Positions 1-7,573 of a stretch of 64,000 nt of DNA are shown here, one piece after another; within the stretch, counting starts at the first letter, position 1, and the number at the start of each line of letters is the position of its first letter. A program made the position numbers and the translations under genes. The notes under the pieces were generated by a model. That model was given only the letters and a program-made list of their open reading frames with translations. It had not been told where the DNA came from and did no database searches. The stretch is taken from the NCBI GenBank assembly GCA_964540815.1, contig CAZIOH010000017.1, positions 22,073 through 86,072 of the forward strand, given 5' to 3'. The DNA comes from CAZIOH01 sp964540815. GTDB lineage: Bacteria; Myxococcota_A; Polyangia; Fen-1088.

Positions 1-807
1 ACCGAACTGGCGGGCATCTCCGTAGTCGCAGCCGGCACCCTCGGCGGAGACGAGCGGCACGCACAGGTTGCCCCAGTCGACCAGATCGCCCCGGGGTGGG
101 TAGACGGAGGGAGGAGCAGCGACCTCGGTGGTGGGGGCCGTGGTGGTGTCGCCGGGGGCGGGCGCCGCGAAGCTTCCCTTCACGCTGCGAAAGTTCCCGC
201 TGGCGCAGGTGATGGCGTCCACCACCTCGGAGGCCATCATCGGTCGGCAAAAGTAGGGCTCGGGTGAGGAGACCTCCTGGTGCGAGGCGATCTCGTCGTC
301 TCGGCCATCGGTCATGACCACCCCGGCGTAGACGACGCCGCGGCGGTGGGCCCACACCGGCAGGGCCATGGGGCGCCGCCCGTAGGGGAAGCGCGGCCCC
401 GACCGGAAGTCCCAGCGCCCGGGACGGTTCCCGATGCCGTACAGGGCGACGGCGTTGGTGACCATCAGCGTGTCGACGAAGCGGGTGCCGTCGGCGGTCT
501 CGACCCACACCGCGATCTGGGGTCCGAGGTCGGGGTGGGAGTCGGTGAAGTGGCAGAGCCCGGCGGCGTCGCGAACGAAGCAGTCGGGCTCGAAGCTGAA
601 GCGGAGCACCCGGCAGGGCGGGGGCGTGGCCAGGGGGTCGGTGCTGGCGGGCGTGGCGGTGGTGGCAGTGGCAGTGGTGGTGGCAGACACGGCGGTGGTG
701 GGCAGCGCGAGAAGCGCGGCGGTGACGCCAGCGAGGATCAGGCAGGGTGGGCGCCAGAACGGCCGAACCGGCGGTGGTCGAGGGGGTGCGCCAGGCAGGA
801 GCCACAT
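1..807 (-). CDS. Secreted protein of unknown function, C-terminus cut by window edge
   Basis: An open frame reads leftward from an ATG at 807 and is still open at base 1, giving 269 residues without the C-terminus. The start follows from the hydrophobic N-terminus: basic/proline residues, then a segment ending LLALPTTAVSA, which looks like a signal peptide, then a Thr/Ala-rich linker. The mature part has several cysteines and the strand-rich phrases FVDTLMVTNAVALYGIG and VVYAGVVMTDGRDDE. I do not recognise the family; this style of secreted protein is common in myxobacteria. It diverges from the gene starting at 897. Function unknown; the frame call is firm, the start fairly firm. Confidence 0.7.
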   Translation of the reverse strand, partial: MWLLPGAPPRPPPVRPFWRPPCLILAGVTAALLALPTTAVSATTTATATTATPASTDPLATPPPCRVLRFSFEPDCFVRDAAGLCHFTDSHPDLGPQIAVWVETADGTRFVDTLMVTNAVALYGIGNRPGRWDFRSGPRFPYGRRPMALPVWAHRRGVVYAGVVMTDGRDDEIASHQEVSSPEPYFCRPMMASEVVDAITCASGNFRSVKGSFAAPAPGDTTTAPTTEVAAPPSVYPPRGDLVDWGNLCVPLVSAEGAGCDYGDARQFG

Positions 808-896
808 CCGTTGGCTCAGGCTAGCATCAGCTTCTGGTCGGTGTCCTGGATCGTGCCGTCCTTCGAGGCAAGGAGCGCCTGACACGCCTGGCCGGC

Positions 897-1862
897 ATGA
901 TAGAACTCCGCATGTCCGATGGGGTCCCTCGTGTGACCAGGGCCACCGCGATCCAGGCTGCGATCGCCCGCGCAGCGACCGTCGGTGCTCTGGTGCACGC
1001 GTTTCTTGCCTGGGGCCCCCTTCGGGCCCCTCGGATGGCGGTTGCCGCGGCGCCTGCGGGGCCAACCTCGACCGCGGGCGAGCCAATCTTGACAGGCGCC
1101 GACGTGCGGGTGCTCGAGCAGCGTGGATGGCTCGAGCGTGATGATGCGCGGACGCTTCGGATCCTGGGAGCGTATGGCCCGCGGGTGCTGGGAGTCGAAG
1201 GCGTGCACTTGGCGGATGTCCGCATCGCGCACATCGAGGCGCTCGAGTGCGCGATCGGGAGGGTCGCGGCCCGCCGCATGGGGGTGGCTCAGTTCTTCGC
1301 GGATGGCTTGTTTCGCGGCGGGGCGGTCTCGCTGACCGTGCTCGTCGACGGCCAGACCTCCCGGGCTCTCGAGCGGGCATTCGACCTGCACACGATCTTC
1401 CCGGCGGTGGCGCGGGCGGGCGGGGGCGGGCGTTGGGGTGGGGCCGGGGGCGGCGAGGAGGCGCACATGCTCTTTCTCATCGCCGGTCAGGGGAGGCTGG
1501 CGATGGCCTACGATCGCGGGCTCACCTACCCCCACCCCGACGACGCTTACGCGATCTTCGGAAACCGCGACTATCACATTTACCCGTTCCTGCGGATGAC
1601 CATCGGCCTTCACCGAGGCAGCCCGGCGCTCCTCGACATCGCGACCGCCGACGGACCGGCGGCCCCCCTCCACCCCTTCGAGAAGCGCGTGCTCTTCCTG
1701 TCCCCCGCCATCCACAGCCTCACCGTCCACGACCGCGACGTGACCGCCGATACCAGCATCATCGACCGCAAGATCCGCCCCCCGCCGGTGGAATGGCGTG
1801 AGGGCCCGGTCAAGGGCGGCGCCCGCCTCCAAGAGCTCGGTTGCCCGGCGGAGGGGGGCTGA
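897..1862 (+). CDS. Hypothetical protein with N-terminal hydrophobic segment
   Basis: A 321-residue protein of unknown function. An in-frame ATG at 912 is an equally good start and would drop five residues. Residues about 15-50 are Ala-rich and hydrophobic and could be a weak signal peptide. The rest has an even globular composition with charged and aromatic segments (YPHPDDAYAIFGN, YHIYPFLRM) that argue for a real protein. A Gly/Arg-rich loop near residue 175 interrupts it. No catalytic motif stands out. It diverges from the secreted protein to its left. I cannot name a family. Confidence 0.6.
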   Translation: MIELRMSDGVPRVTRATAIQAAIARAATVGALVHAFLAWGPLRAPRMAVAAAPAGPTSTAGEPILTGADVRVLEQRGWLERDDARTLRILGAYGPRVLGVEGVHLADVRIAHIEALECAIGRVAARRMGVAQFFADGLFRGGAVSLTVLVDGQTSRALERAFDLHTIFPAVARAGGGGRWGGAGGGEEAHMLFLIAGQGRLAMAYDRGLTYPHPDDAYAIFGNRDYHIYPFLRMTIGLHRGSPALLDIATADGPAAPLHPFEKRVLFLSPAIHSLTVHDRDVTADTSIIDRKIRPPPVEWREGPVKGGARLQELGCPAEGG

Positions 1863-2016
1863 GGGGGCGGGGCACCGCTCGGCCTGGGGACGCAGGTACG
1901 GATCGCCCGTCCTTGGTCACTGCGGGTGTTTGCGCCGCAGGGCGATGATAGTGTGAACGAGTGGTGGGATCCCTCTTTGGATTTGCACGAAGCCCGACGT
2001 GGTTGTTGGGACGGTC

Positions 2017-4830
2017 ATGGGCTCACCGACCAACGTGATACACAGAGCTGGCCTCTTCCTGGCCCTGCTTTCCGTGGCCCAGGCCATCACCTGTCGGCCG
2101 AGCTCCAGGCAGCACCCCGCCTCCGACGTCGCACCCGCACCACGATTGTCTGTCGAGTGGGGTGGGTGTGCCGGAGTTCGAGAGGGACCCATCTGCGAGA
2201 TCGGTAAGGATGGGACCCTGACACTGTGGGTTCCCGGCGCGGCCCCTCCACAGTGGCAACTGAGAGCGGACCGCGAGCTTGTCGAGATTCGGTCGAAGCG
2301 TGTCATCGACGGCGGAACCCAGGTCTCGTTGGTGCTCCGTCCCGGTACGCGTCGACTCTGCATCCTGGACGAGCGAGGCGATGTCCTCTGGGAGCTCCGG
2401 CTGGGCGACGCCACCTCTCACGAGCAGATCGACCGGTCCATCGATCTCGGCCACAGGGGAGAATATGCCGCGGCCCTCAGGGCCCTCGATGACCTCCGAG
2501 GGCACGCGCGCCCCGAAGAGCGCGGACCAGCCGATGCAGCCATCGGGCGGATGTCCCTCGCACTCGGAGATGTGCGAAGAGCCGAGCCCGCCTTACGCGC
2601 GGCGATTCAGGCGGCGATCGCGGAGGGAAGGCTGGGAGATGCCGTACGGGATAGCTCGGCACTCGTCTGGGCGCTGGTCATGCTGGAGCAGCGGTTCGGG
2701 GATGCGCGAACCGTCCTCGACACGCTGAGGCGGTGCGGGAGTCAATTCTCGGAAGGAATCATCTGGATCGACTACCACCAGGCCCTGCTCGCAGAACAGA
2801 CCGGCGATATCCGGACTGCCCTGCTCAACTACCGAGCCGCAGAGCGTGGGGCTCATCGTCTCGATCGCTCGGGACTTGGCCGAGATTCGTCCATGGGGGT
2901 CGCTCTTCAACTGGCACGCGTGGGGCGGGTCGGAGAGGCCATAGAATCCATCAGAGACGTACCCGTTCCAGCCGATGCCTGCGCAAAGGCCACCTGGTCC
3001 TTGAACCTGGCCTGGATGGCTCTCCAGGGTATCCGCCACGAGACCCGAGGCAAGTCCGGCATCGATGCTTGGCAGGCGCTCCTGGAAGCCGAACGGGCCA
3101 CCGCAGCATGCCCCGATCCCCACCGACACCTCCTCGCCTTGGTGAACAGCGCGGAATTCGCGCTCGAGAGCGGTGACGATGTGCAGGTCGAGCGCCTCGT
3201 CTCGGCCCTTCAGGCCCTGCCGCCCAATCCCGACGTTCTCTTCGGGGCTTGGCGTCTGGACGTCCTTGGCCGTTGGTACCTCCGGCGCGGCCTGGCGACT
3301 CGCGCGCTCGCGGCCTTCGAGGATCAGCTTCGAAGAGCCCGCGGGGCCGGCCTCTTCGACGAAGAGTTCCGGGCCGAGGTTGGATCGGGCCTGGCGCTCC
3401 TCGCCCTCCGGGACCGCCCCGCGTCGATCGTGCATCTGAAGTCGGCACAGGCGCTCCTGATGCGAATGATGCGCCAGATCCCTCTCGGCGAGGGACGCGG
3501 CAGCTTTCTCGATGGTCACGACGAAGGGGTCCGAACCTTGGTAGGGGCCTTGGTCGCGGGGGGCGCCACGCGGGAAGCGCTGGCGGTGGCTCGCCAGGCC
3601 AGGTCTGCGGAGCTGTTGCAGGCGGCGCGAATCGATCGCCTGGCACGATTCTCCGTGGAGGCTCGAAGGAAGTGGGACGATGCGGTTGGTCGGTACCAGC
3701 ACATCCGACGAGAGGTCGAGGCCGAGGCAGAAAAGGATTGGACGCTTCCGAAGGAGCAGCTGGCACAACGGCGCTCTGCTCGACAGCAGCGTGCGGAGCA
3801 GGGCCACGCGGTACTCGACGACGCTTACCGCGTCCTCGTGGATGAGCAGCGCGACCTCGTGCTCGCCGAACCGAATCCGACCGAAGTGTACTTGGCGTTC
3901 TTTCCCGGCGTTCGGGAGTGGTATGCCTTCGCGGCTGGTCCGACCCGCGTCACGGTGGAATCCATCGCAGAAGAAGACTTCGCTTCTCTCGAGAATGCCG
4001 GCAAGATCTTGGCCCGGTTTCGTCCGCTCTTGAACTCCGCCAACCATATTCGCCTGTTGCCCTACGGCATCTCCGACAGCGTCGACTGGCACGCAATTCC
4101 ATGGAACGATCGCCCGCTGTCCGCTTCCTTCAATGTCGAGTACGGCCTGGACATTCCCACCCGCGTCGGATCCGACGTCTCGCCGTCCGGGCGCGAGCGG
4201 TTCGCGGCATCGGAGGCGTTACCACGCGTCTTGGTCATGGCCGATCCCACTGGCGACTTGCCGGCATCGAGGTTCGAGGCGGCCTCGATCTCATCCGCGG
4301 TCGCTGGATGGCCCATCACCATCCTGCGGGGCGGTCAAGCCACCGGCGCGTCGTTGCTGTCTGCGCTTCCGGGGGTGGATCTGTTTCATTACGCCGGTCA
4401 CGCGGTGATCTCGGGGAGGGAAGGAGCTGGTGCCGCCTTGGTCCTGGCGGGCGAATCGCGAATTGAAGTGGGTGACGTGCTGGCAGCCCCATCGGTTCCG
4501 AGCTTCGTCTTCCTGTCCGCCTGTGAAGCGGCAGGCACCTCGCGGGTCCAACCCTCGCTCATGGGGCTCGGACAATCGTTCGTTGCGGCAGGATCACTGG
4601 CCGTCATCGCTCCCAATCGTCCGATCCTCGATCGAGACGCCCAGGAATTTGTGAGCGCCTTCTACCCAGCGTTCGTCAAGGCCATGAAAGACAAGCGTGG
4701 CGAGAGATCGGCCGCGGGAGAGGCCTATCGAGCTGCGGTGCTCGCGCTGACCGCCGGAGGGCCGGCGCCGTCGAAGCCGCTACCAGTTTCAGGATCCGGA
4801 TGGGAGAGCTTCAGGCTCTTTGGCCCCTGA
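2017..4830 (+). CDS. Exported TPR-repeat CHAT-domain (caspase-like) protease
   Basis: From the ATG at 2017 the protein has 937 residues; a GTG at 1999 adds six. The N-terminus has a signal-peptide-like hydrophobic stretch (GLFLALLSVAQA) followed by a Cys. A short beta-rich region comes next, then helical repeats from about residue 130 to 600 typical of TPRs, a charged coiled-coil-like stretch (about 570-625), and a C-terminal CHAT domain. The CHAT dyad is visible: His in HYAGHAV (about residue 795) and Cys in LSACEAAGT (about residue 836). Characterised CHAT proteins such as the Craspase subunit TPR-CHAT are cysteine proteases switched on through their repeats. An exported one is unusual. It lies 74 nt upstream of a Gly-rich lipoprotein and faces a subtilase. 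The substrate is unknown. Confidence 0.85.
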   Translation: MGSPTNVIHRAGLFLALLSVAQAITCRPSSRQHPASDVAPAPRLSVEWGGCAGVREGPICEIGKDGTLTLWVPGAAPPQWQLRADRELVEIRSKRVIDGGTQVSLVLRPGTRRLCILDERGDVLWELRLGDATSHEQIDRSIDLGHRGEYAAALRALDDLRGHARPEERGPADAAIGRMSLALGDVRRAEPALRAAIQAAIAEGRLGDAVRDSSALVWALVMLEQRFGDARTVLDTLRRCGSQFSEGIIWIDYHQALLAEQTGDIRTALLNYRAAERGAHRLDRSGLGRDSSMGVALQLARVGRVGEAIESIRDVPVPADACAKATWSLNLAWMALQGIRHETRGKSGIDAWQALLEAERATAACPDPHRHLLALVNSAEFALESGDDVQVERLVSALQALPPNPDVLFGAWRLDVLGRWYLRRGLATRALAAFEDQLRRARGAGLFDEEFRAEVGSGLALLALRDRPASIVHLKSAQALLMRMMRQIPLGEGRGSFLDGHDEGVRTLVGALVAGGATREALAVARQARSAELLQAARIDRLARFSVEARRKWDDAVGRYQHIRREVEAEAEKDWTLPKEQLAQRRSARQQRAEQGHAVLDDAYRVLVDEQRDLVLAEPNPTEVYLAFFPGVREWYAFAAGPTRVTVESIAEEDFASLENAGKILARFRPLLNSANHIRLLPYGISDSVDWHAIPWNDRPLSASFNVEYGLDIPTRVGSDVSPSGRERFAASEALPRVLVMADPTGDLPASRFEAASISSAVAGWPITILRGGQATGASLLSALPGVDLFHYAGHAVISGREGAGAALVLAGESRIEVGDVLAAPSVPSFVFLSACEAAGTSRVQPSLMGLGQSFVAAGSLAVIAPNRPILDRDAQEFVSAFYPAFVKAMKDKRGERSAAGEAYRAAVLALTAGGPAPSKPLPVSGSGWESFRLFGP

Positions 4831-4867
4831 CCCATGGACAGGGCGAAGATGCGGAAGAGTCGGCTTC

Positions 4868-4896
4868 TTGGATTCAGACCAAGGCAACGCTACACT
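4868..4896 (+). promoter_or_regulatory. Candidate sigma-70 promoter for the Gly-rich lipoprotein gene
   Basis: TTGGAT at 4868-4873 and TACACT at 4891-4896 are separated by exactly 17 nt. The predicted transcription start (about 4903) falls almost on the ATG at 4905, so the mRNA would be leaderless or nearly so. No transcript data; this is a pattern match. Confidence 0.4.
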
Positions 4897-4904
4897 CGAG
4901 ACCC

Positions 4905-5705
4905 ATGCGATGCGCGTCGAGTTTGCGGTCACTCTCCTCTGGCCTCTGCCTGGCGGTCCTCGCAATGATGGGGGCGTGCGGTATCAGCAAGCCGGCCAAT
5001 CTCGGCGATGCCGGCACGGGGCCCCAGGACGCGTCCGGGCCCATCGCTGGCCACGGCGGAGCTTCGACGGGGGGGGCCGGCGGCGCAGGCGGCGGCGCAG
5101 GCGCTGGTGGCGGGGAGATCGGCGGCCGTGCGGGGATGGGAGGGGTCGGCGGAACCCCGACCGGAGGCGCAGGCGGTGCCGCGGGGGCCGGTGGGTTCGG
5201 AGGGACCGGCGCTGGTGGACTTGCCGCCTCAGGCGGGGGAGCGGGATTCGCCGGAAGCTCGACCGGGGGTGATGCCGGGGCGATGGCTGGGCGCGGAGGA
5301 GCCGCTGGGGGCGCAGGAGCCGCTGGGGGCGCAGGAGTCGCCGGGGGCGGTGGAGCGGCTGCGGGTGGAGGAGCGGCTGGAGGCGGTGGAGCGGCTGGAG
5401 CCGGAGCCATCCCTTGCAGTGGATTGACCCTCGCAAACACCTGCGGGTTGTACTGTGGCAGCCTGCGGCTCGCATGCACGGGGGCCAACAGCCAGTTTCC
5501 TGGGGCCGACCAGACCGCGCAGAATACTGCCTGTATCGCCGCCTGCCCGACGTGGAATTGCGGGCAGTCCACGGACAGCACCGGGAACAGTTTGAACTGC
5601 AGGGCAAACCAGGCAAAGACAGCGCTCGCCGCATTCCAGACAGCGGGGACGGCTTCCCTGGCGCAGTGTCAGGCCGCCGGCCCGGAGAGCCCAGTCTGTA
5701 GATAG
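4905..5705 (+). CDS. Gly-rich lipoprotein with C-terminal Cys-rich domain
   Basis: A 266-residue protein. The start is fixed by a lipoprotein signal peptide ending MMGAC, with the acylated Cys near residue 25. Residues about 50-170 are a low-complexity Gly/Ala stalk (GGAGGAGG-type repeats). The last 95 residues contain about ten cysteines (CGLYCGSLRLAC, CIAACPTWNCG, the final Cys two residues from the end) and probably form a disulfide-bonded surface head. Such stalk-and-head lipoproteins are frequent in Polyangia and their roles are unknown. It follows the CHAT gene and converges with the subtilase gene, so it may be a substrate, anchor or regulator of either protease; that is inference. Confidence 0.8.
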   Translation: MRCASSLRSLSSGLCLAVLAMMGACGISKPANLGDAGTGPQDASGPIAGHGGASTGGAGGAGGGAGAGGGEIGGRAGMGGVGGTPTGGAGGAAGAGGFGGTGAGGLAASGGGAGFAGSSTGGDAGAMAGRGGAAGGAGAAGGAGVAGGGGAAAGGGAAGGGGAAGAGAIPCSGLTLANTCGLYCGSLRLACTGANSQFPGADQTAQNTACIAACPTWNCGQSTDSTGNSLNCRANQAKTALAAFQTAGTASLAQCQAAGPESPVCR

Positions 5706-5748
5706 GCGCACTCGCCCCTCTGTGCGGCTGGCCTCCGCTGCCGGGGAA

Positions 5749-7428
5749 CTATGGCAAGATCGTCTGGTAGTCGGTCTGAAGCGACATCTGGCCGTTAGGA
5801 TCCGTGTACCAAAAGTTCACTGTCAGAGTCACCCACAGAAGGTCCGTCGGCGGGGAGTACGTCATCGACCAGGCGGCCGTGGGGGTCGAAGGGAGATTGT
5901 CCATCAGCAGATCACTCCCCACAGGACCGAAGGTGCGTGACGAATAGGAGGTCGCGGTGATCGAGGCCAGAGAGATCGAGGCATTCGAGAACCACCAATT
6001 CAGCGTGCCCGACAAACGGCTGAGGTTGTTCTCGAAACGACACCCGGGACAGCCAGAAATGTAGGCCCCCTGGTCGACCGCTCCGGGCGGCAGTTGAGCG
6101 GAGACGGGGCCAGTTCGCTGTCGGCATCCGGACACGTCGCACAGTTCCAGCTTCGCAGTCGGGGGTTGGTCGGATTGCGGCCAGTGCGGACCATCGTACG
6201 AAGTTGACGGCAGGTTGTCGCAGCCAAGCACCGATTTCCGCTTGCTCCGGGGTACCTTCATCTGGTCGGCCATGAGCGTGCTGTCGAGGGCTCCGCACAG
6301 GAACACGCGATGGACGTTGTAGGAGCACGGACCAAAGGGTCTGCCGAGGCAAAATTCAGTCTGCGCCCTGTTGCTCCTGCGGGGGTCATCGAGGTCGACC
6401 CCCCCCTCATAGAGGTGTCCCATCACCTCGTGGGCGTCGAGCTCCGGACGGGCAGCCCAGGTGGCGCTCGCTACACCCGCGACGATCGCCGCGGCGGCCG
6501 AAGTCCCGGACAGAGGGTAGCTGTACGAACCTGCGGTGGGGCCCGCCGTGGAGACCGATGCGGCCAGGGCGGCCAGACGGGGTTGACCCCATCGACGGTT
6601 CGGCGCGACCCGTCGGTCGAGCGGATCCAACCCTCCAACCGCGTACACCAAAGGAGCGTATTCGGCCTTCGAGGCTCGGGAGGGGATTCCGAACGCCTTG
6701 CAAGCGGTCTCGGATGCGGCGGGCATGGTCTCGAAGGCGGCCGGAATCATCGGTCCGTCCGTGCCGGTCAGGTTTCCTGCCGGAGCAATCACCAGCGCGC
6801 CCAGGCAAGAAGCGCGCGTGAGCACCTGGATCAGTGGCTCGAGGTTGACTCTGTTTAGAGCAATCTTGATCGGATCGAGGCCGACGGAAACGTTGATGAT
6901 GAGTCGGTCATGTCCGCCCTGCTCATGCTCGAGGACGTTGGAGATCGCCGAGACCAAACTGTCAACGCTCAGCGAATCAATCCCGCCGGCGCCGGTCGGT
7001 TCCCCCGCCCGCCGGCTTTGGACGTCCAAGGGATGCACAGCCACGAGCTTCGGGCACTGCGGACTTCCAATGCCGTCGCAGTACAAACTTTCGACGATTC
7101 GCTGAACCGATCGGGCGTGGACTGGGGGCCGACGTGGATCTGCCTGCTCCTCCGCGGCAGCGTCGATGATCGCGACTCGTACCTGGACCTGACTGGAAGG
7201 GAAGTGCTTCTCGAGGAGGTCCTTGCGAGCCACCACCGGAATCCCCCGTGCCAGCTTTTCGAAGGTCCTGGTGAGAGGCTTCCACACCGTCTCGGGAAGC
7301 GGTGGGTTCTCGTAAGGCCCCTGGCTCACCGGCAGGCCCTCTGGACCCTTGCCACGGGGAACACAACCCGCAACGAACACGAAAGCGGCGACTCCCAAGC
7401 CCACTTCTGTAACCCGAAGATTCCGCAT
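5749..7428 (-). CDS. Subtilisin-like (S8) serine protease lipoprotein
   Basis: A 559-residue protein with a lipoprotein signal (FVAGC, Cys22). The S8 catalytic residues are recognisable in order: Asp89 in RVAIIDA, His104 in PPVHARS, oxyanion Asn219 in IAPAGN and Ser310 in LSGTSAAAA. The usual HGTxVA after the histidine is replaced by HARSVQ, so this is a divergent subtilase. There is no obvious inhibitory propeptide. About 200 C-terminal residues follow the catalytic domain, with paired cysteines (CPGCR, CDVSGC) and a beta-rich tail that may bind a partner or the cell surface. It is tail-to-tail with the Gly-rich lipoprotein and the CHAT protease. Activity is likely outside the inner membrane; the substrate is unknown. 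Confidence 0.85.
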   Translation of the reverse strand: MRNLRVTEVGLGVAAFVFVAGCVPRGKGPEGLPVSQGPYENPPLPETVWKPLTRTFEKLARGIPVVARKDLLEKHFPSSQVQVRVAIIDAAAEEQADPRRPPVHARSVQRIVESLYCDGIGSPQCPKLVAVHPLDVQSRRAGEPTGAGGIDSLSVDSLVSAISNVLEHEQGGHDRLIINVSVGLDPIKIALNRVNLEPLIQVLTRASCLGALVIAPAGNLTGTDGPMIPAAFETMPAASETACKAFGIPSRASKAEYAPLVYAVGGLDPLDRRVAPNRRWGQPRLAALAASVSTAGPTAGSYSYPLSGTSAAAAIVAGVASATWAARPELDAHEVMGHLYEGGVDLDDPRRSNRAQTEFCLGRPFGPCSYNVHRVFLCGALDSTLMADQMKVPRSKRKSVLGCDNLPSTSYDGPHWPQSDQPPTAKLELCDVSGCRQRTGPVSAQLPPGAVDQGAYISGCPGCRFENNLSRLSGTLNWWFSNASISLASITATSYSSRTFGPVGSDLLMDNLPSTPTAAWSMTYSPPTDLLWVTLTVNFWYTDPNGQMSLQTDYQTILP

Positions 7429-7573
7429 CTATCCCCCTGTCACGGACCTGTGGAGAAAATCCACTGGAGTAGGCCGAAAAGCGGCCGCGAGCATACTCCG
7501 CTCCCATGACGTACTCCAGCCCAAATGTGTTCGGCAGGGGGAGTGTGACGTTCGGTTCGTTCGCTGGCGGTTG
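7429..7573. other. Intergenic region with one hairpin
   Basis: This spacer separates two minus-strand genes. GGCCG (7472-7476) and CGGCC (7482-7486) form a 5-bp stem about 90 nt beyond the stop of the propeller/phosphoesterase gene. There is no T-run after it, so a terminator role is only possible. No promoter is clear. Confidence 0.35.

Noticed and set aside
434..1141. Plus-strand frame at the left end
   Set aside because: Overlaps a better minus-strand secreted protein (signal peptide, balanced composition) and part of the gene at 897.
1999..7428. Idea that the CHAT region is a phage-defence island
   Set aside because: No nuclease, nucleotide cyclase, STAND ATPase, integrase or toxin-antitoxin gene is nearby, and the proteins carry export signals, which does not suit intracellular defence.
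7472..7486. TTTTCGG next to the subtilase gene compared with the sigma-factor element at 57281-57382
   Set aside because: Only the 7-bp core and flanking C/G agree, and it is part of a local hairpin; CTGAC and TGGATACTGG are missing at the right spacing.
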